Shown here: positions 26,113-35,462 of the stretch, piece by piece
Layout of the letters: each line of letters opens with the position of its first letter
Numbering within the stretch: position 1 is the stretch's first letter
NCBI RefSeq assembly: GCF_022348185.1
Contig: NZ_JAKRFD010000004.1
Coordinates: forward strand, 186,001-250,000
Source of the DNA: Epibacterium sp. Ofav1-8
GTDB taxonomy: Bacteria; Pseudomonadota; Alphaproteobacteria; Rhodobacterales; Rhodobacteraceae
Length of the DNA: 64,000 nt
Reading direction: 5' to 3'
The notes under the pieces: model-generated
Told to the model about the DNA's origin: nothing
Seen by the model: the letters and a program-made list of their open reading frames with translations, nothing else
The model's database searches: none
Position numbers and translations under genes: made by a program

Positions 26113-28294
26113 ATTCAAGAACTGGCGGCGAGGAGCGCTGCTGTCCACGGTGCTGCCCCTGTGGCTTGGCCTGTTGCCGGCGCCCGGGATCGCACAGCCT
26201 GTGGCGCCGCCGTCGTCGCAGGTCAGCGCGCCGGCCATGCTGGTCGCCGACCGCGTGTTCCTGTCACCGGATCGCAAGCTCGTTGCCGAGGGCAATGTGG
26301 AGGCGTTCCAGGGGGATGTGCGGCTTCAGGCCCAGCGGATCACCTATGATCGCGACAGTGGTGTGCTCAACCTCGAAGGCCCGATCCGCATCGACCAGAG
26401 CGGGTCGGTCACCGTATTGGCCAACGCCGCCGAACTGGACAACGGCCTGCGCAACGGGATTCTGCGCGGCGCCCGGCTGGTGTTCGACCAGCAGGTGCAG
26501 CTTGCGGCCTTGCAGATGACCCGGGTCGAAGGGCGCTATTCCCAGCTCTACAAGACCTCTGTCACCTCCTGCGATGTCTGCGATGACGGCCGCCCGCCGC
26601 TCTGGCAAATCCGCGCGGAACGGATCACCCACGACGAGGTGGAGCGGCAACTCTACTTCGAGGGCGCGCAGCTGCGGATCAAGGATGTTCCGGTGTTCTA
26701 CTTTCCGGCGCTGCGCCTGCCGGACCCCAGCCTGGAGCGCTCCACCGGGTTCCTGACCCCGTCACTATCGAGCGACTCCAACCTCGGCGTCGGTGTCAAG
26801 CTGCCCTATTTCGTGACCCTGGGGCCGCATCGCGACCTCACCATCACGCCCTATATCTCTGCCAAGACCACGACCCTTGGCCTGCGGTACAGGCAGGCCT
26901 TCCGCAATGGTCGGATCGAGCTCACCGGCGCCTTCAGCCGTGACGACATCCAGCCCGACGACGGGCGTGGCTACCTGTTTGCAAAAGGCAGCTTCGACAT
27001 CCGGCGCGGCTACAAGCTGAGCTTCGATCTCAAGAGCGTGTCAGACGATGCCTATCTTGCCGATTACGATATTTCCGACACCGACCGGCTGCGGTCCAGC
27101 ATCACCCTGTCGCGGGCCCGTCGTGACGAGCTGATCGAAGGCACGCTCTATCACTACAAGACCCTGCGCGGCACCGAGGATCAGGCGTTTCTGCCCGCCA
27201 CCATCCTGACCGGCACATTTGAAAAACGCCTGTTTCCCAACCGCATCGGCGGCGAATTGCGCCTGCGCCTGAACACCAGCCACTTCAACCGCCCCTCCTC
27301 GCAGGAGGCCACCGCGACCAGCGCCAACGGGCGCGACATGACCCGAGTGTCTGCCGACGCCACCTGGCTGCGCAGCTGGATTCTGCCCTGGGGCGTGCAG
27401 GGCAGCTGGACGTTGGGTGTCGGGGTGGACAGCTTTGCGCTGGCCGATGATGGCGCGTTTGACAACGAGGCCACGCGCGTCACCCCCAAAACAGCGGTGA
27501 CCTTTCGCCGACCGATGGCGCGCCAGACTGCCTCCGGCGCGGTTCAGATCCTCGAACCCATCCTGCAGATCGGCTGGACCAAGGTCAGTGGCGACAGCAC
27601 CCCCAACGAGGCCAGCAATATCTCGGAATTCGATCAGGGCAACCTGCTCGCCTTGTCGCGGTTTCCGGAAACCGATGCGCGCGAGGACGGGCGCACCCTG
27701 GTTTACGGCGTGAACTTCTCGCATTTTGATCCCAGCGGCTGGCAGGCCACCGGCACCATCGCCCAGATCCGGCGCGAAGAGGCACAACCCGGCTTTACCT
27801 CTTCCTCCGGGCTGGACGGGCGCAACTCGAACCTCCTGCTGGCGGGCCAGATCGGCTTGCAGAACGACCTGACCCTCACCGCGCGCGGCATCCTCGACGA
27901 GGAGTTCTCCGTCACCAAGGCCGAATTCCGCGGGGATCTGCATCGCAACCGCGTGACCCTCGCCGGGAGCTACCTCTGGCTCCAGGCCGACCCGGAGGAA
28001 GACCGCACCGAGGAGACCTCGGAACTGTGGTTTGACGGCGCCTATGACCTGAACGAGACATGGCGCGCCGGGGCGAATATGCGCTACGACATCACCGATG
28101 GGCGCGCGACCCGGGCCGGGCTCGGCCTGACCTATCGCAATGAATGCGTCACCCTCGACCTCTCGGTCAGCCGTCGCTATACCTCAACCACAAGTGTTGA
28201 GCCTTCGACAGATTTCGGATTTACACTCTCGCTCAACGGATTTTCCGTGAAAAGCGCGACCACAACAAGCAGGCGATCATGCAGCAGAACGTAA
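26096..28294 (+). CDS. lptD: LPS assembly outer-membrane protein LptD
   Basis: A 732-residue outer-membrane beta-barrel that inserts lipopolysaccharide into the outer leaflet. A signal peptide ends near residue 34 (LLPAPGIAQP). The OstA/LptA-like N-terminal domain is at about 45-180 (LVADRVFLSPDRKLVAEGNVE). The barrel follows. Two cysteines sit at SCDVCDD and others near the C-terminus (ECVTLD, SCSRT), which could form the structural disulfides known from the family. The C-terminal tail SATTTSRRSCSRT is encoded in the surA overlap region and lies beyond the usual barrel end. It overlaps lptG by 17 nt and surA by 16 nt. Confidence 0.95.
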   Translation: MPKTVEFKNWRRGALLSTVLPLWLGLLPAPGIAQPVAPPSSQVSAPAMLVADRVFLSPDRKLVAEGNVEAFQGDVRLQAQRITYDRDSGVLNLEGPIRIDQSGSVTVLANAAELDNGLRNGILRGARLVFDQQVQLAALQMTRVEGRYSQLYKTSVTSCDVCDDGRPPLWQIRAERITHDEVERQLYFEGAQLRIKDVPVFYFPALRLPDPSLERSTGFLTPSLSSDSNLGVGVKLPYFVTLGPHRDLTITPYISAKTTTLGLRYRQAFRNGRIELTGAFSRDDIQPDDGRGYLFAKGSFDIRRGYKLSFDLKSVSDDAYLADYDISDTDRLRSSITLSRARRDELIEGTLYHYKTLRGTEDQAFLPATILTGTFEKRLFPNRIGGELRLRLNTSHFNRPSSQEATATSANGRDMTRVSADATWLRSWILPWGVQGSWTLGVGVDSFALADDGAFDNEATRVTPKTAVTFRRPMARQTASGAVQILEPILQIGWTKVSGDSTPNEASNISEFDQGNLLALSRFPETDAREDGRTLVYGVNFSHFDPSGWQATGTIAQIRREEAQPGFTSSSGLDGRNSNLLLAGQIGLQNDLTLTARGILDEEFSVTKAEFRGDLHRNRVTLAGSYLWLQADPEEDRTEETSELWFDGAYDLNETWRAGANMRYDITDGRATRAGLGLTYRNECVTLDLSVSRRYTSTTSVEPSTDFGFTLSLNGFSVKSATTTSRRSCSRT

Positions 28295-29556
28295 CCTCCC
28301 GCCGGATCACCCGGATCCTGACCACCTGGACCCGCAACGCTGCTGGCGCGGGCGCCCTGGCGCTGGCAGCGCTGTCGCTCTCCTCCGCATCCGCGGTCAT
28401 GGCGCAGGGGCTGTTTGCTCCGGTTGTGATCGTCAACGAGGATGTGGTCACCCAGTATGAGCTGGAACAACGCGCGCTGTTCATGTCCGTCTTGGGCTCC
28501 GCACAGGGCGACCCGCTGGAAGAGGCCCGCGAAGATCTGATCGAAGACCGCCTGAAACAGGATCTGCTGAACGAGGTCGGTCTGACCCTGTCCGAGGCCG
28601 AGGTCACCGAGGGCATGCGCGAACTGGCCGGGCGTGCGAATATCCCGCTGGATCAGTTCCTGGCGCAGCTCCAGCAGGCCGGGGTCGCCCCCGAGACCGT
28701 GCGCGACTTTGCCGCCGCGGGCCTTGGATGGCGCGAATATGTGCGCGGGCGCTTTCTCGCACAGGCGCGCCCCTCCCAAGACGAGATCGACCGCGCCATG
28801 GGCACGGCGGGATCCGGCAGCGTGCAGGTGCTGCTGTCGGAGGTCATCCTGCCGATGACGCAGGAGAACGCCGCCCAGGTTCAGGAACTCGCCACACAGA
28901 TCTCCGAGCTGAAGACGCAGCAGGCCTTTACCGCCTCCGCCGCCCAGTTCTCTGCCGCCGACAGCCGCGTCGACGGTGGCCGCCTGCCCTGGATGCCACT
29001 GACACGGCTGCCCGCCCAGTTGCAGGAGGTGGTGCTGGGACTGAAACCCGGAGAGATCACCCAACCGCTGCCCTTGCAGGGGGCGATCGCCATTTTCCAG
29101 ATGCGTGGCCTGCGCGAAGTCGACGGACGCAGCACCAATTACGCCGCCATCGACTATGCCACCTACCGCATCCCCGGCGGTCGCAGCCCGGAGGCCCAGG
29201 CGCGCGCAACCGAACTGCGCAACGAGATCGACACCTGTGACGATCTCTACGGCATCAACAAGGGCCAGGCGCCGGAGCGCCTGGAGCGGATCAGCCGCGC
29301 CCCATCGGAGATTCCACAGGACATCGCATTGGAACTGTCCAAGCTGGACGCCAATGAATCCTCCGCCGCGGTAACCCGTGACAACGGCCAGACGCTGCTG
29401 TTCGTGATGCTCTGCGGTCGCACCAGCGATGTGGTCGCTGCGCAGGAGAACGCCCGCGCCACTGTCGCCAATGCGCTTGTCCAGCAGCGGCTGAATGCCT
29501 ATGCCGACAGCCTGGTCGAGCAACTGAAAGCCAACGCGCGGATCGAATACAAATGA
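28279..29556 (+). CDS. surA: Periplasmic chaperone / peptidyl-prolyl isomerase SurA
   Basis: A 425-residue chaperone for outer-membrane proteins. A signal peptide with a long n-region ends around 42 (SSASAVMAQG). The SurA N-domain starts VVIVNEDVVTQYELEQRA. One PPIC-type parvulin domain is recognisable at about 180-275 (LLSEVILPM, GGRLPWMPLTRLP, PLQGAIAIFQM). The second parvulin region is degenerate and has two cysteines (TCDDLYG, MLCGR). Its position directly after lptD, whose product is a SurA client, is biologically coherent. Confidence 0.93.
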   Translation: MQQNVTSRRITRILTTWTRNAAGAGALALAALSLSSASAVMAQGLFAPVVIVNEDVVTQYELEQRALFMSVLGSAQGDPLEEAREDLIEDRLKQDLLNEVGLTLSEAEVTEGMRELAGRANIPLDQFLAQLQQAGVAPETVRDFAAAGLGWREYVRGRFLAQARPSQDEIDRAMGTAGSGSVQVLLSEVILPMTQENAAQVQELATQISELKTQQAFTASAAQFSAADSRVDGGRLPWMPLTRLPAQLQEVVLGLKPGEITQPLPLQGAIAIFQMRGLREVDGRSTNYAAIDYATYRIPGGRSPEAQARATELRNEIDTCDDLYGINKGQAPERLERISRAPSEIPQDIALELSKLDANESSAAVTRDNGQTLLFVMLCGRTSDVVAAQENARATVANALVQQRLNAYADSLVEQLKANARIEYK

Positions 29557-30533
29557 CCCGGCCCCCGCAGGTGATCGCGCTATCCTGCGGCGAGCCTGCG
29601 GGGATCGGTCCCGAGATCGCCGCCGCCGCATGGGAGGCGCTGCGCGCCGACTGTCCCTTTGTCTGGATCGGTGACCCCCGGCACCTGCCTGCTCAGACCA
29701 ACTGGCAACAGGTCGCGTTCCCCGCCGATGCGCTGGAGCTCTGTGCAACCGCCCTGCCCGTCCTGCCGCTCACTTTTGAAGGCGATGCGAGCAAGGGCAC
29801 AGCTGACCCCAGGAACGCCGCCGGGGTCATCCAGTCCATCGAAACCGCAGTCGGGCTGGTCACCTCCGGTCAGGCGGCAGCGGTCTGCACCGCTCCGATC
29901 CACAAGAAGGCGCTGATTGACGGGGCCGGGTTTGCCTATCCCGGCCATACCGAATTCCTCGCCGCGCTTGCGGGCGTCGATCATGTGGTGATGATGCTTG
30001 CCAGCGCGCAGTTGCGGGTGGTCCCGGCCACCATCCACATCCCCTTGCGACAGGTGCCCGAGGTCCTGACCCCGGCTCTGTTGCGTCAGGTGATCACCAT
30101 CACCGCACAGGGGCTGCGCGACCAGTTCGGTCTCCAATCCCCCCGCATCGCGGTGACGGGCCTCAACCCGCATGCGGGCGAAGGCGGCGCTATGGGCAAT
30201 GAGGAACTCGACTGGATCGAGACGCTGATTGCCGACATGCAGACCGAGGGCCACCGGCTCACGGGGCCGCATCCCGCCGACACGCTGTTTCATGCCGCCG
30301 CCCGGCAGCACTATGACGCGGCCATCGCCATGTATCACGATCAGGCGCTGATCCCGATCAAGACGCTGGATTTCGACAAGGGGGTCAATGTGACCCTCGG
30401 CCTGCCCTTTGTTCGCACCTCGCCGGATCATGGCACCGCCTTCGACATTGCAGGCAAAGGCCGGGCCAACCCATCCAGCCTGATCGAGGCGCTGCGTCTG
30501 GCGCAATCCATGGCCGCCACGCGTGCGGCCTGA
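29553..30533 (+). CDS. pdxA: 4-hydroxythreonine-4-phosphate dehydrogenase
   Basis: A 326-residue enzyme of the DXP-dependent pyridoxal phosphate pathway. The metal-binding His segments are HTEFLAALAG and AMYHDQALIP, and the C-terminal signature is VRTSPDHGTAFDIAGKG. The ATG overlaps the surA stop by 4 nt. The surA-pdxA-ksgA order is also seen in Escherichia coli. Confidence 0.96.
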   Translation: MTRPPQVIALSCGEPAGIGPEIAAAAWEALRADCPFVWIGDPRHLPAQTNWQQVAFPADALELCATALPVLPLTFEGDASKGTADPRNAAGVIQSIETAVGLVTSGQAAAVCTAPIHKKALIDGAGFAYPGHTEFLAALAGVDHVVMMLASAQLRVVPATIHIPLRQVPEVLTPALLRQVITITAQGLRDQFGLQSPRIAVTGLNPHAGEGGAMGNEELDWIETLIADMQTEGHRLTGPHPADTLFHAAARQHYDAAIAMYHDQALIPIKTLDFDKGVNVTLGLPFVRTSPDHGTAFDIAGKGRANPSSLIEALRLAQSMAATRAA

Positions 30534-30559
30534 AGGGCGCGGACCACAGACAAACCTGC

Positions 30560-30581
30560 GCGCAGGGCATTTGCCCTGCGC
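30560..30581. repeat. Intergenic hairpin between pdxA and ksgA
   Basis: GCGCAGGGCA and TGCCCTGCGC are perfect 10-nt inverted arms with a 2-nt centre. No T-run follows, so full termination is unlikely. It may attenuate or protect the mRNA. A similar motif (GCAGGGC-CTGC-GCCCTGC) lies at 34817-34834. Confidence 0.45.
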
Positions 30582-30640
30582 ACCGTTTCACAACAAAAGC
30601 CGCTTTCCAGATCCATATCCGCCCCTTATGAAGACCCATC

Positions 30641-31483
30641 ATGAGCGCCATCGACAATCTCCCCCCGCTGCGTGAGGTCATCGCGACCCATCAGCTCTCG
30701 GCCCGCAAATCGCTGGGCCAGAACTTCCTCCTGGATTTGAACCTGACCGCCAAGATCGCGCGTCAGGCCGGGGATCTGTCCGGCTGTGACGTGCTGGAAA
30801 TCGGCCCCGGCCCCGGTGGTCTGACACGGGGGTTGCTGAGCGAAGGCGCCCGCAAGGTGCTGGCCATCGAAAAGGACCAGCGCTGCCTGCCCGCTCTGGC
30901 GGAGATCGCCGCCGCCTATCCGGATCGTCTGGAGGTGATCAATGGCGATGCGCTGGAGATCGACCCGCTGGCGCATCTGACCCCCCCGATCCGCGTCGCC
31001 GCCAACCTGCCCTACAACGTCGGCACCGAGCTGCTGGTGCGCTGGCTGACGCCCAAGGACTGGCCGCCTTTCTGGCAAAGCCTCACCTTGATGTTCCAGC
31101 GCGAAGTGGCCGAGCGGATCGTGGCGCAACCCGGCTCCAAAGCTTACGGGCGGCTTGCGATCCTTGCGCAGTGGCGCGCGGAGGCCAAGATCGCCCTGTC
31201 GCTGCCGCCGGGGGCCTTTACGCCGCCACCAAAAGTGTCCAGCGCCGTGGTGCATCTGACCGCCCTGCCAGAGCCGCGTTTTCCGGCCGATGCCGCCATC
31301 CTCAGCCGCGTGGTGGCTGCCGCCTTCAACCAGCGCCGCAAGATGCTGCGCGCCTCGCTCAAAGGCGTCTCGCCGCAGATCGAGGATCACCTGAACGCCG
31401 CAGGCATTCCGCCAACCGAACGCGCCGAGCAGGTCAGCCTAGAGGCGTTCTGCGCCCTTGCCCGCAGCCTCGGGCAGGCCTGA
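30641..31483 (+). CDS. ksgA: 16S rRNA dimethyladenosine transferase (A1518/A1519)
   Basis: A 280-residue SAM-dependent methyltransferase that dimethylates two adjacent adenines near the 3' end of 16S rRNA. The family start [18 protein letters not shown] motif [26 protein letters not shown] catalytic motif and C-terminal [14 protein letters not shown] are all present. It is the last gene of the lptF operon, 107 bp after pdxA, and is followed by a strong terminator. Confidence 0.96.
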   Translation: MSAIDNLPPLREVIATHQLSARKSLGQNFLLDLNLTAKIARQAGDLSGCDVLEIGPGPGGLTRGLLSEGARKVLAIEKDQRCLPALAEIAAAYPDRLEVINGDALEIDPLAHLTPPIRVAANLPYNVGTELLVRWLTPKDWPPFWQSLTLMFQREVAERIVAQPGSKAYGRLAILAQWRAEAKIALSLPPGAFTPPPKVSSAVVHLTALPEPRFPADAAILSRVVAAAFNQRRKMLRASLKGVSPQIEDHLNAAGIPPTERAEQVSLEAFCALARSLGQA

Positions 31484-31528
31484 CGCGTCCGCGGCCAGAA
31501 CCGCCAGAGACACGCCCGGAATGACAAG

Positions 31529-31560
31529 AAACCCCGCAGCTCGCGCAGCGGGGTTTTCTT
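31529..31560. terminator. Bidirectional terminator between ksgA and the DUF4167 gene
   Basis: AAACCCCGC and GCGGGGTTT form a stem with a loop of about 10 nt. TTTTCTTTTG follows on the plus strand and TTTCTTG on the minus strand, so it can serve both convergent genes. Confidence 0.82.
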
Positions 31561-31585
31561 TTGTCTCGCATGGACAGGATGGGCC

Positions 31586-32230
31586 TTATTCGGCGGCTTC
31601 CTGCGGCTCATCCGGCTTTGGCTTGGGCTTGGCGCGGCTGCGTTTCGGCTTGGCCTCGGCCTCCGGTTTGCCCTCGCCGGTCTCCCCATCCTTGGGAGCT
31701 GCCGGTTTGCGGCTGCGCGGCTTGCGCGCCGGCGCTTTCTTGGCAGGTGCAGCCTCTCCGGCAGAGGTCTTGCCTTCGGGGGTTTCCACCAGGCCGCTGT
31801 CCTCTTGCGATGCAGGTGCCGTGGACTCGCGCGGATCGGCGATCTCGGGCTGAGGCCCATCGCCCGCAGCAGCCTCTGCCGCTTCGCGCTCCTGCCGTTC
31901 CAGACGCTCTGCCCGCTCGCGGTCACGCTCGGCCTGACGTTCGCGGTTCTGGCGTTCCTGCTCTTCGCGCTTGGCTTCGATCTCGCGCTGCGCTTCGTTC
32001 AGCATGCGCAGGTAATGTTCCGCGTGCTGCTGAAAGTTCTCAGTGGCCACACGGTCATTCCCAAGCTGCGCATCGCGCGCCAGCTGGTTGTATTTGTCGA
32101 TGATTTGTTGCGGCGTTCCGCGAACCTTACCCTCGGGTCCAGAGCTGTCGAACACGCGGTTGACAACATTGGCCCCATTCGGGCGATTACGGTTCGACTT
32201 CGAACGCGAACGTGATTTTGACGATCTCAT
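31586..32230 (-). CDS. DUF4167 domain protein with charged low-complexity tail
   Basis: A 214-residue protein. The N-terminal 75 residues are basic (RSSKSRSRSKSNRNRP) followed by VVNRVFDSSGPEGKVRGTPQQIIDKYNQLARDAQLGND, the DUF4167 core, ending in NFQQHAEHYLRML. The rest is a Glu/Arg coiled coil, then an Ala/Lys/Pro-rich disordered tail. The domain is widespread in alphaproteobacteria and of unknown function; the basic N-terminus suggests nucleic-acid contact (inference). It sits downstream of prfA-prmC on the same strand. Confidence 0.85.
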   Translation of the reverse strand: MRSSKSRSRSKSNRNRPNGANVVNRVFDSSGPEGKVRGTPQQIIDKYNQLARDAQLGNDRVATENFQQHAEHYLRMLNEAQREIEAKREEQERQNRERQAERDRERAERLERQEREAAEAAAGDGPQPEIADPRESTAPASQEDSGLVETPEGKTSAGEAAPAKKAPARKPRSRKPAAPKDGETGEGKPEAEAKPKRSRAKPKPKPDEPQEAAE

Positions 32231-32461
32231 ATGCCTAACGTCAGCCTTGGTTCTAATTGTCGAAGACCGCGTACCGCGCATCCTGCGCATGGGCCTGCGA
32301 ACTTTTTTGGGCTTGGCGTCGCCGAGAGGTCCGTTGACGTCCTCTTGCAACAGCGACACCTTGAGTAACCACGTTCCACCGTCACAAACAAGGGGGGAGC
32401 CGTGGTTTTTTGACTCTTTTTGCTCTGACACCTCAAAATATAGGGCAAATGGGCCGGAATG

Positions 32462-33298
32462 TCACGATTTTCGCCCTGAAACGACGCGATCCCGGCCATC
32501 CAGATCCGGCAGCACCACAACATCGACCAGCCCCTGCGCCCGCATCATCTGTGCCACAGCCGCCCCCTGGGTCGGGCCGATTTCCACCATAACGCGGCCC
32601 CCTTGCGCCAAATGCTGCCCAAGCCCGGCGCAGATCAACCGATAGGCGCTGAGCCCATCGGCCCCGTCCGTGAGCGCCATCTGCGGCTCGTGATCGCGCA
32701 CCTCGGCGGACAGCCCGTCCATCTCGTCCAGCGCGATATAGGGCGGGTTGGAGACGATCAGGTCGAACTGGCCTTTGACGGCAGAGAACCAATCCGACTG
32801 GCGAATGTCGGCGCGCGCCTCGACCCGGTGCAATACCGCATTGGCGCTGGCCTGCAGGCAGGCGGCTTCACTCAGATCCACCCCCAGCCCCAACGCGCCC
32901 TGCTGTTCCGCGAGCAGCGTCACCAGGATGCAGCCCGACCCCACGCCGAGGTCCAGCACACGTTCAAACGGTTCCGCCAGAGCCGCCTCGATCAGTGTCT
33001 CGGTTTCCGGGCGCGGATCCAGCACATCTGCCGAGACTTTGAAGCGGCGCCCGTAGAAATCCCGCTCGCCGATCAGATGCGACACCGGCACCCGGATCGC
33101 GCGCAGGGAGATCAGCTGGTCATAGCGCTCTGCCACCTCGTGCGAGAGCTCCTCGGGTGCAATCAGCGTCACCCGCGCTGCCTCGATCCGCGCCGCATGG
33201 GCCAATAGTACCCGCGCATCGCGCGCCGGATCGTCCACACCCGCCGCCCGAAGACGTGCGGTCGCAGCAACCATGGCCTGCGCGGCGGTGGTGGTCAT
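32462..33298 (-). CDS. prmC: Release factor glutamine methyltransferase
   Basis: A 278-residue enzyme that methylates the Gln of the GGQ motif in release factors. SAM-binding [16 protein letters not shown] is at about 114-129, and the NPPY catalytic motif is at 184-187 ([10 protein letters not shown]). Its start overlaps the stop of prfA, which encodes its substrate. Confidence 0.95.
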   Translation of the reverse strand: MTTTAAQAMVAATARLRAAGVDDPARDARVLLAHAARIEAARVTLIAPEELSHEVAERYDQLISLRAIRVPVSHLIGERDFYGRRFKVSADVLDPRPETETLIEAALAEPFERVLDLGVGSGCILVTLLAEQQGALGLGVDLSEAACLQASANAVLHRVEARADIRQSDWFSAVKGQFDLIVSNPPYIALDEMDGLSAEVRDHEPQMALTDGADGLSAYRLICAGLGQHLAQGGRVMVEIGPTQGAAVAQMMRAQGLVDVVVLPDLDGRDRVVSGRKS

Positions 33299-34347
33299 TG
33301 TCCCATCTCCGCCAGCAGTTTCGCCTGATGTTCGGAGATCAGCGCATCGATGATCTCATCCAGATCTCCCCCCATGATCTGCTCCAGCTTGTAAAGCGTG
33401 AGGTTGATACGGTGATCCGACATGCGCCCCTGTGGGAAATTATAGGTGCGGATGCGTTCCGAGCGATCCCCCGACCCCACCTGAGAGGCCCGATCCGCCG
33501 AGCGTTCGCTGTCGATGCGCTGCCGTTCCAGATCAAACAGCCGGGTTTTCAGCACCTGCATCGCGATCTCGCGGTTGCGGTGCTGGGATTTCTCGGAACT
33601 CGTCACCACCAGTCCGGTGGGCAGGTGCGTGATCCGCACCGCCGAGTCGGTGGTGTTCACGTGCTGTCCCCCCGCACCGGAAGAGCGCATGGTATCAATG
33701 CGCAGGTCATTGGCGTCGATCTTGATATCCACGTCCTCGGCCTCGGGCAGCACCGCCACCGTGGCCGCAGAGGTGTGAATGCGCCCGCCACTCTCGGTGA
33801 CAGGCACCCGCTGGACACGGTGCACGCCGCTCTCATACTTGAGCCGCGCGAAGACACCATCGCCATTGATCCGCGCCACCAATTCCTTGAGCCCGCCCAG
33901 TTCGGAGACCTGCTCTTCGATCACGTCGATCTTCCAGCCCTGCGCCTCGGCGTAGCGGCTGTACATGCGGTAGAGATCACCGGCAAACAGCGCCGCCTCA
34001 TCGCCCCCGGTTCCGGGACGGATTTCCAGGATCGCCGCACGGCTGTCGGCCTCATCCTTGGGCAAGAGCGCCAGTTGCAGCGCATGTTCCGCCTCTGGCA
34101 ACGCCGCTTTCAGGGTAGGAATTTCCTCTTCTGCCAGCGCCTTCATGTCCGGATCGACCAGCATTTCCTCGGCCTCGGCCAGATCGCTCAGCAGCTGGCG
34201 ATAGGCGCTGATCTGCTCCACCACCGGGCGCAGGTCGGAATACTCCTTGGCGAGTTTTGCAATGTCGCCGCCTGCCCCATCGGCCATTGCGGCCTCAAGG
34301 TACTGATAGCGTTGCAGGATCTGTTCCAGCCGGTCTTCGGGGATCAT
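33295..34347 (-). CDS. prfA: Peptide chain release factor 1
   Basis: A 350-residue release factor for UAA and UAG codons. GGQ is at 226-228 ([17 protein letters not shown]), and the codon-recognition tripeptide PVT is at 182-184 (VPVTESGGR), diagnostic for RF1 rather than RF2. I chose the ATG at 34347 because it gives the family N-terminus [18 protein letters not shown]; the longer frame upstream is not family-like. The ribosome-binding site is weak. Confidence 0.95.
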   Translation of the reverse strand: MIPEDRLEQILQRYQYLEAAMADGAGGDIAKLAKEYSDLRPVVEQISAYRQLLSDLAEAEEMLVDPDMKALAEEEIPTLKAALPEAEHALQLALLPKDEADSRAAILEIRPGTGGDEAALFAGDLYRMYSRYAEAQGWKIDVIEEQVSELGGLKELVARINGDGVFARLKYESGVHRVQRVPVTESGGRIHTSAATVAVLPEAEDVDIKIDANDLRIDTMRSSGAGGQHVNTTDSAVRITHLPTGLVVTSSEKSQHRNREIAMQVLKTRLFDLERQRIDSERSADRASQVGSGDRSERIRTYNFPQGRMSDHRINLTLYKLEQIMGGDLDEIIDALISEHQAKLLAEMGQ

Positions 34348-34419
34348 GTCGTGGCGTGTCTCGCTGTTGGGTGCGCCTCTTGCTTTGGCGCGGGGCTTCA
34401 CCTGTGATAGGCTAGAGCC

Positions 34420-34728
34420 ATGAAACATGCCAGTGGTCTTGTCCGGTTTGCAGCCTGCGCCGCCCTTGCGGGCGGGGCTGCTTTTGCACCATTTGCGCGG
34501 GCCGATGTCATAGGCCCTGGCGGCAAAACCATTGATTGCTACTGCACCGACACCCAGGGCGGGCGCATTGAGCTGGGCGAAACCATCTGCCTGCAGGTGG
34601 ATGGGCGCATGTTCATGGCGCAGTGCCAGATGTCGCTGAATGTGCCGATGTGGCGCAAGGTCGAGGATGGCTGCCTCTCCGCTGCCAACAGCCACAGCCC
34701 CCTTCCCGCAGATCTGCCGCGTCTCTAG
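34420..34728 (+). CDS. Small secreted cysteine-containing protein (102 aa)
   Basis: A 102-residue protein with a clear signal peptide (about 1-28, [15 protein letters not shown]). The mature part is short, with four cysteines (IDCYCTD, ETICLQ, AQCQM) and a fifth at DGCLSA. I do not recognise the family. It is divergent from prfA with a 72-bp gap. The CYC plus spaced Cys arrangement suggests disulfides or metal binding in the periplasm. Confidence 0.65.
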   Translation: MKHASGLVRFAACAALAGGAAFAPFARADVIGPGGKTIDCYCTDTQGGRIELGETICLQVDGRMFMAQCQMSLNVPMWRKVEDGCLSAANSHSPLPADLPRL

Positions 34729-34816
34729 TCGCAGAGCGGCCGTGGGCCGGGTGTGCCCCCCGACCGTGGCAGTTTATCTTCCGGTGTCTTTTTCGCAGTC
34801 TTGTCTCAGGATATGC

Positions 34817-34834
34817 GCAGGGCCTGCGCCCTGC
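34817..34834. repeat. Short intergenic hairpin
   Basis: GCAGGGC-CTGC-GCCCTGC lies between the convergent small secreted protein and CZB genes. It resembles the arms of the hairpin at 30560-30581. No T-run follows. Confidence 0.35.
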
Positions 34835-34880
34835 CCTTGGCAACCTGAACGGCGCAACACGCCCCGAGACGCTCAGACTG

Positions 34881-35252
34881 TCAGATGCTGCGCAACCAAT
34901 CATCCATGGCGGCATTCAGCCGTGAGGTCGACTCCTGAAACGCCCCACCGGTAAGCGCATCGCGCGCCATCGTCTGGTTGTCCTGCTCGACATAGCTGGC
35001 CACTTTCCCCGCCTGGCGGTGAAACGCGGCATGGGCACGGACAACGGCACTGTATTTCAGGTTCCCCCGGATCTCGGGGTCATTGGCCAGGGATTTCAGC
35101 CATTTGCCAAAGCTGCACTGGTCATCCATCGTGATGTCCCGTGCCGGTTTTGGCAGAACCCCACTGTCAATGGCCGAACGCAGCTTCACTTTCCAGCTTT
35201 CATGGGCCGCCTTGGCGTCATTGATTTGGCCTTGTAGCACCGCAGTATCCAT
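34881..35252 (-). CDS. Stand-alone CZB (chemoreceptor zinc-binding) domain protein
   Basis: A 123-residue soluble protein that is a single CZB domain. The zinc ligands His17 (AHESWKVKL), Cys46 (DDQCSFGKWL), His74 and His78 (VVRAHAAFHRQ) are all present in the family order. CZB domains are usually fused to chemoreceptors or diguanylate cyclases, where they sense zinc or oxidants; here none is fused. GGAGAG precedes the ATG at 35252. The upstream 200 bp are AT-rich and probably hold its promoter. Confidence 0.85.
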   Translation of the reverse strand: MDTAVLQGQINDAKAAHESWKVKLRSAIDSGVLPKPARDITMDDQCSFGKWLKSLANDPEIRGNLKYSAVVRAHAAFHRQAGKVASYVEQDNQTMARDALTGGAFQESTSRLNAAMDDWLRSI

Positions 35253-35462
35253 ACTGTCTCTCCAGAACAACTTTGTTTTGTGCGCGCCAAGATACAGTCC
35301 AGCGGTAAAATATCTCCTATTCTGAATGATAGTCATCCAGAGAATTCGAGTAAAACAGCGCACATCTGCGCGCCGCTCTCCCCGGACGTTCCGCAGAGAG
35401 GCCAGCAGGTGCCAGAGCCGCCCACTGTGAGAGGACGCGCCGGCACCGCAGAGCAATCACCG

